64,000 nt of DNA from Taenia hydatigena (lineage: Eukaryota; Platyhelminthes; Cestoda; Cyclophyllidea; Taeniidae), in the NCBI GenBank assembly GCA_036345935.2, contig JADWOT020000766.1:23001-87000 (forward strand), read 5' to 3'. Below are positions 60,845 to 64,000 of this stretch, piece after piece. Position 1 is the stretch's first letter. The number at the start of each line of letters is the position of its first letter. The notes under the pieces are model-generated. The model did no database searches. It saw nothing but the letters and a program-made list of their open reading frames with translations, and had not been told where the DNA came from. A program made the translations under genes and the position numbers.

Positions 60845-63800
60845 AAGGAGGAGGGCCAGTGTAACCACTGTAAAACTTACAAATTCATAAATTAAGTCAA
60901 CCCACTTAACATTGCAAACAATAGTTGAATCTGAGACACGAAAACCCTAACGTTCTACCATGAGTCTGTAGGTGGATTGATGTCTACTCTTCGCAAGCGA
61001 ATAAAAAGCAAACGACACTCCACCTTGCTAAACAATCGCCTTTTTACTACTTTTCAAAAGCATTAGGTTTTACGAGGAAATTGCAAAAATAGAATTAGCG
61101 AAAAGATAGTGCCAACCGAATAACGGGAATAACGAATTGTTAACTTTCAATCAAAAACCTCAAAATTACCTAAAAAAGGCACTACTTAACCAAAATCTCG
61201 CAAAGCGCTAAGCATAGCCAAATGGAAAATGTATGAAAAGTGCAGAAAACAGCACAATTGAATCGTTAATCATTCTAACGATAATAAGAGAGGTTCCTAT
61301 GCTAAACGAAAGGAGTAACATCATGTCTACCATCAAAAAACAAGAACGATGACACAGTGGAAAGAAGCAATAGCAAAAAGGCCAATTGTAAAAACATTAC
61401 GCGGCAAGCACTCGATGATGAGCCTCATGCCTACTGTGGTGGACACGGTTCGACGCAGTAATCCCTGAATGAGTCCTGCAACCTTGTGGGTAGACACTGA
61501 CCGATTAATAATGCGACCCCTTAGAGAAATGCAGATTAACAGCATTGATACCCAGTTGTGGATCTTGTGCCTATGTGGATGGGTCTGGATCGATAGATAC
61601 AACCATGACGTTGAGGCACGCAGCTCTGTTGCATGCGTTAGATGATTTTGAACAACCAGCCAGCTGATACCACTTTGCGCGACCCCCTACTTGAAGACCA
61701 AGTCTAATGCGACAGATACTATACTTACTCGTTAGAGTAGTTATTCTCTGCGCCTTGTAGGAAAATGGATTCAGGAGCACACGAAAGGCCATCGGCACAG
61801 TTCCGCACTGACGTGACCCACTGCAATTCGATGTCCCCCGGTGCCTAGTGTGGCCTAGGCTAGCCTTTCAGCATTGCTGCATCTCATCTTCGACAGCACC
61901 TGCATTCTTGCAGCCACAGTACTTGACACCTGTTCACCTCCCTTACACCTTCAATCGGCAAATTGTGTAATCTATCAACGTAAAATTGGTGTTTTCACCT
62001 CCCCTCAGTAGCTTTGCATTCGCCTGACTAAGGTGCATTCCAACATCGCAGCCATTCAAAGTTACCCATTGTCCACTATTTGAATCCATTCTGTGAACAC
62101 TGTGGGCAGATCCATCTCGGTCAGTCTCATATGCTTACCGCATGCTGCCCAAATTGACCGCTACACCTTTTGCAGGTCGAGAAAGAGACAGGTGAACAGA
62201 TCGGTAATCGAGAAAATCGGCATATAGGCAGGTATGTAGGCGAGTCGACAGAGGAAGGGATTGAGATATACGGAATGACGCAAAAGGCCATTAGACAGCC
62301 AACACTAGCTCACCTCACCTGCCCTCTACCTCTGCATCTCTAACAATTAACCAAACAACTGAATAAAAAGGAACAGGGGCGCAAATAAACAATAAAATAA
62401 TTCCGGCGATTCGCAAAGTAATTGTCTCAAAACAACACCTATAATAGGCCTGTGCCCACAAATGCGCATTCAATTGCGAGATGGTGCTCCTCAAACCTGC
62501 TAAACAATAAGAAGTAGAGCAGCAGCAAGCTTTCCAACCACAAGTAAATTAATTTGAATCTACTCACTTGATACAACTGTGTGCAGTGTCTGTGCTACTT
62601 TGTCGAATGTGGAAGAACACTTATACTATACTTTGTGATAAACACAAAAAAACTTGTCCCAGTCAAAATTCTCAAAAAGCACATGCATATTCATTAAAAC
62701 ACGCTAAACACAACCTTTCCTGATCGGATTAGAATAAAAAGAGCGTAACGGACGAAAGTACGCCATCTACCCTTCCAAACGGAAAGCGATAACAAGATGC
62801 GCACAATGGACAAATTCAGCCAGTGGCATCACCAGATGCCAATGAGGACAAAAGTTAAAACTGCCAGCAATTAAAGCAAACCAGTGCTGAGTGAAAGCAC
62901 CTAAACAACTGGTGGCAACAAACAAGCGGAACACGTGGGAAATGAGAAAATAAGAGACAGTTAGCCCTAAACCAGCCCTGGATTCCCATAGAACAGACTG
63001 CAGCTGTAGCCAATGCAAAAAACTACACCTCGCGCTCAGGCGTAACGCCTCATCAAAGTTGGCAAAACGGCAAGTAGCGTGCATAAACAGGGGCTTTTTG
63101 AATTGCATAAATGTGCATTTGTACGCACCTCTTAATCGGAGAGCCACTTCCTCCATGCATCCACAATCATCACACTCATTGGAGCGGCTCCTTTCGCCTA
63201 CTGCTTCAAAGCGCAGGAGTCACAACACGGCACCGCTTGCACCCCACTTCGTGGTAGACTTCCAACAGATTCGACAAATTTCCATCAGCGAACGTTGATT
63301 GCCAGAACGCCCTTCAGCGGCAGCACGGCCCCAACGAAGTACCTGTCCTTTGCAGACTCGGAAGAAAAACTGCCAATGTGCTGCTTCATTTGTTCAGTCG
63401 TCCCATTTTGGGCGGTAAAATGCAATGTTTGCATACATCCGTCACCTGGGTCACCAAATACTCCATTTGAAGAACGTCCTCGAATCTGCAGGAACAAATT
63501 CGAACTCAAAGAAACAATGTCAATCAAGGCAGCGGATTAATACGCTGTGCGACGATGGAGTAGGATGCACGTTGACGCAGCGGTGGCAGCTGAATCTTTA
63601 CAACCTTGGCTTAGGCTTGGTCCGATCGCGTCTACTGAAGTTACAGGAGACGACATTTAGCTCCCCAGTGGAGGAGAAAATACTCAACTACCCCCTCGGA
63701 GGGCACTGCAGCTATATCCGCGTCCAATGAACGCAATAAATTCGACCGATATGGCTACTATAACAATTTGCAAAATGTAGCTGTCACATCGCATTTGTGA

Positions 63801-63885
63801 ATTGACTTCGGAAAAAGGAAACACGACGAAATCATTGAGGCACATCACAGATCACGTTAACCTCTGGATTGGAGTAGAGTAAGAG
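60845..63885. other. No convincing gene
   Basis: A minus-strand frame of 129 codons (62,767-63,156) is hydrophobic at its 3' half. Overlapping plus and minus frames occupy 63,059-63,730. None has a recognisable motif or agreed strand, so no gene is called. Confidence 0.35.
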
Positions 63886-63889
63886 AGAA

Positions 63890-64000
63890 CTAAAACTTTA
63901 AACTCTGCACTTTTTCAGCAATCCCTTGGAGCGCATTACATGCACCACCACAGACAGGTACTTTCTTGCCATCCTTAAGGTTTGGACCACCATTGGCTTC
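63890..64000 (-). CDS. Possible C-terminal exon, truncated by the window edge
   Basis: The minus strand is open from the window end for 36 codons to a TAG at 63,890. The translation, with G-G-P-N-L-K-D-G-K-K, V-C-G-G-A-C-N-A-L and a helical A-E-K-V-Q-S-L-K-F end, looks protein-like. It is too short to be sure, and the family is unknown. The gene would continue beyond 64,000. Confidence 0.22.
   Translation of the reverse strand, partial: EANGGPNLKDGKKVPVCGGACNALQGIAEKVQSLKF

Noticed and set aside
62767..63156. 129-residue membrane protein on the minus strand
   Set aside because: Possible but unsupported: no motif, no clear start, and overlapping frames on the other strand are equally plausible.

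Overview
This window looks like eukaryotic, intron-bearing, gene-poor nuclear DNA, most likely from a parasitic flatworm and probably a cyclophyllidean (taeniid-like) tapeworm. Long bacterial-type reading frames are absent and AT content is moderate. The one gene I could assemble with consistent splice phases resembles the cestode GP50 diagnostic-antigen family. The family and organism calls are inference, because no database search was possible.

Layout. 1-1.9 kb: relics of an NK-type homeobox gene and of an AGC-like protein kinase, both with frame lesions. 1.9-11.3 kb: no convincing gene. 11.3-19.1 kb: two diverged tandem copies of a ~3.9 kb segment. 19.3-22.6 kb: a nine-exon secreted or GPI-anchored antigen-like gene with a TATA box, micro-exons and a poly(A) signal. 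22.9-23.85 kb: a ~90-bp-period minisatellite, running into two direct copies of a ~1 kb segment (23.8-24.8 and 25.4-26.4 kb). 26.4-34 kb: mostly noncoding with a few exon-like open stretches. 34.1-36.5 and 42.8-44.5 kb: two inverted copies of a non-autonomous element with long terminal inverted repeats; a third, partial copy lies at 54.5-55.25 kb. 40.6-41.2 kb: a coding relic sharing ~150 bp with the first 200 bases of the window. 52.3-53.4 kb (minus): an F-box exon followed by a small-GTPase-like stretch, FBXO4-like in layout. 57.8-60.8 kb: another diverged tandem duplication, with one copy carrying a ~450 bp insertion.

Overall this reads as a segmentally duplicated, transposon-influenced graveyard of gene fragments surrounding one apparently intact surface-antigen gene. 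The genes do not form a pathway. The common theme is duplication: several tandem or dispersed copy pairs differ by very roughly 20-30% by eye, so they are old rather than assembly artefacts.
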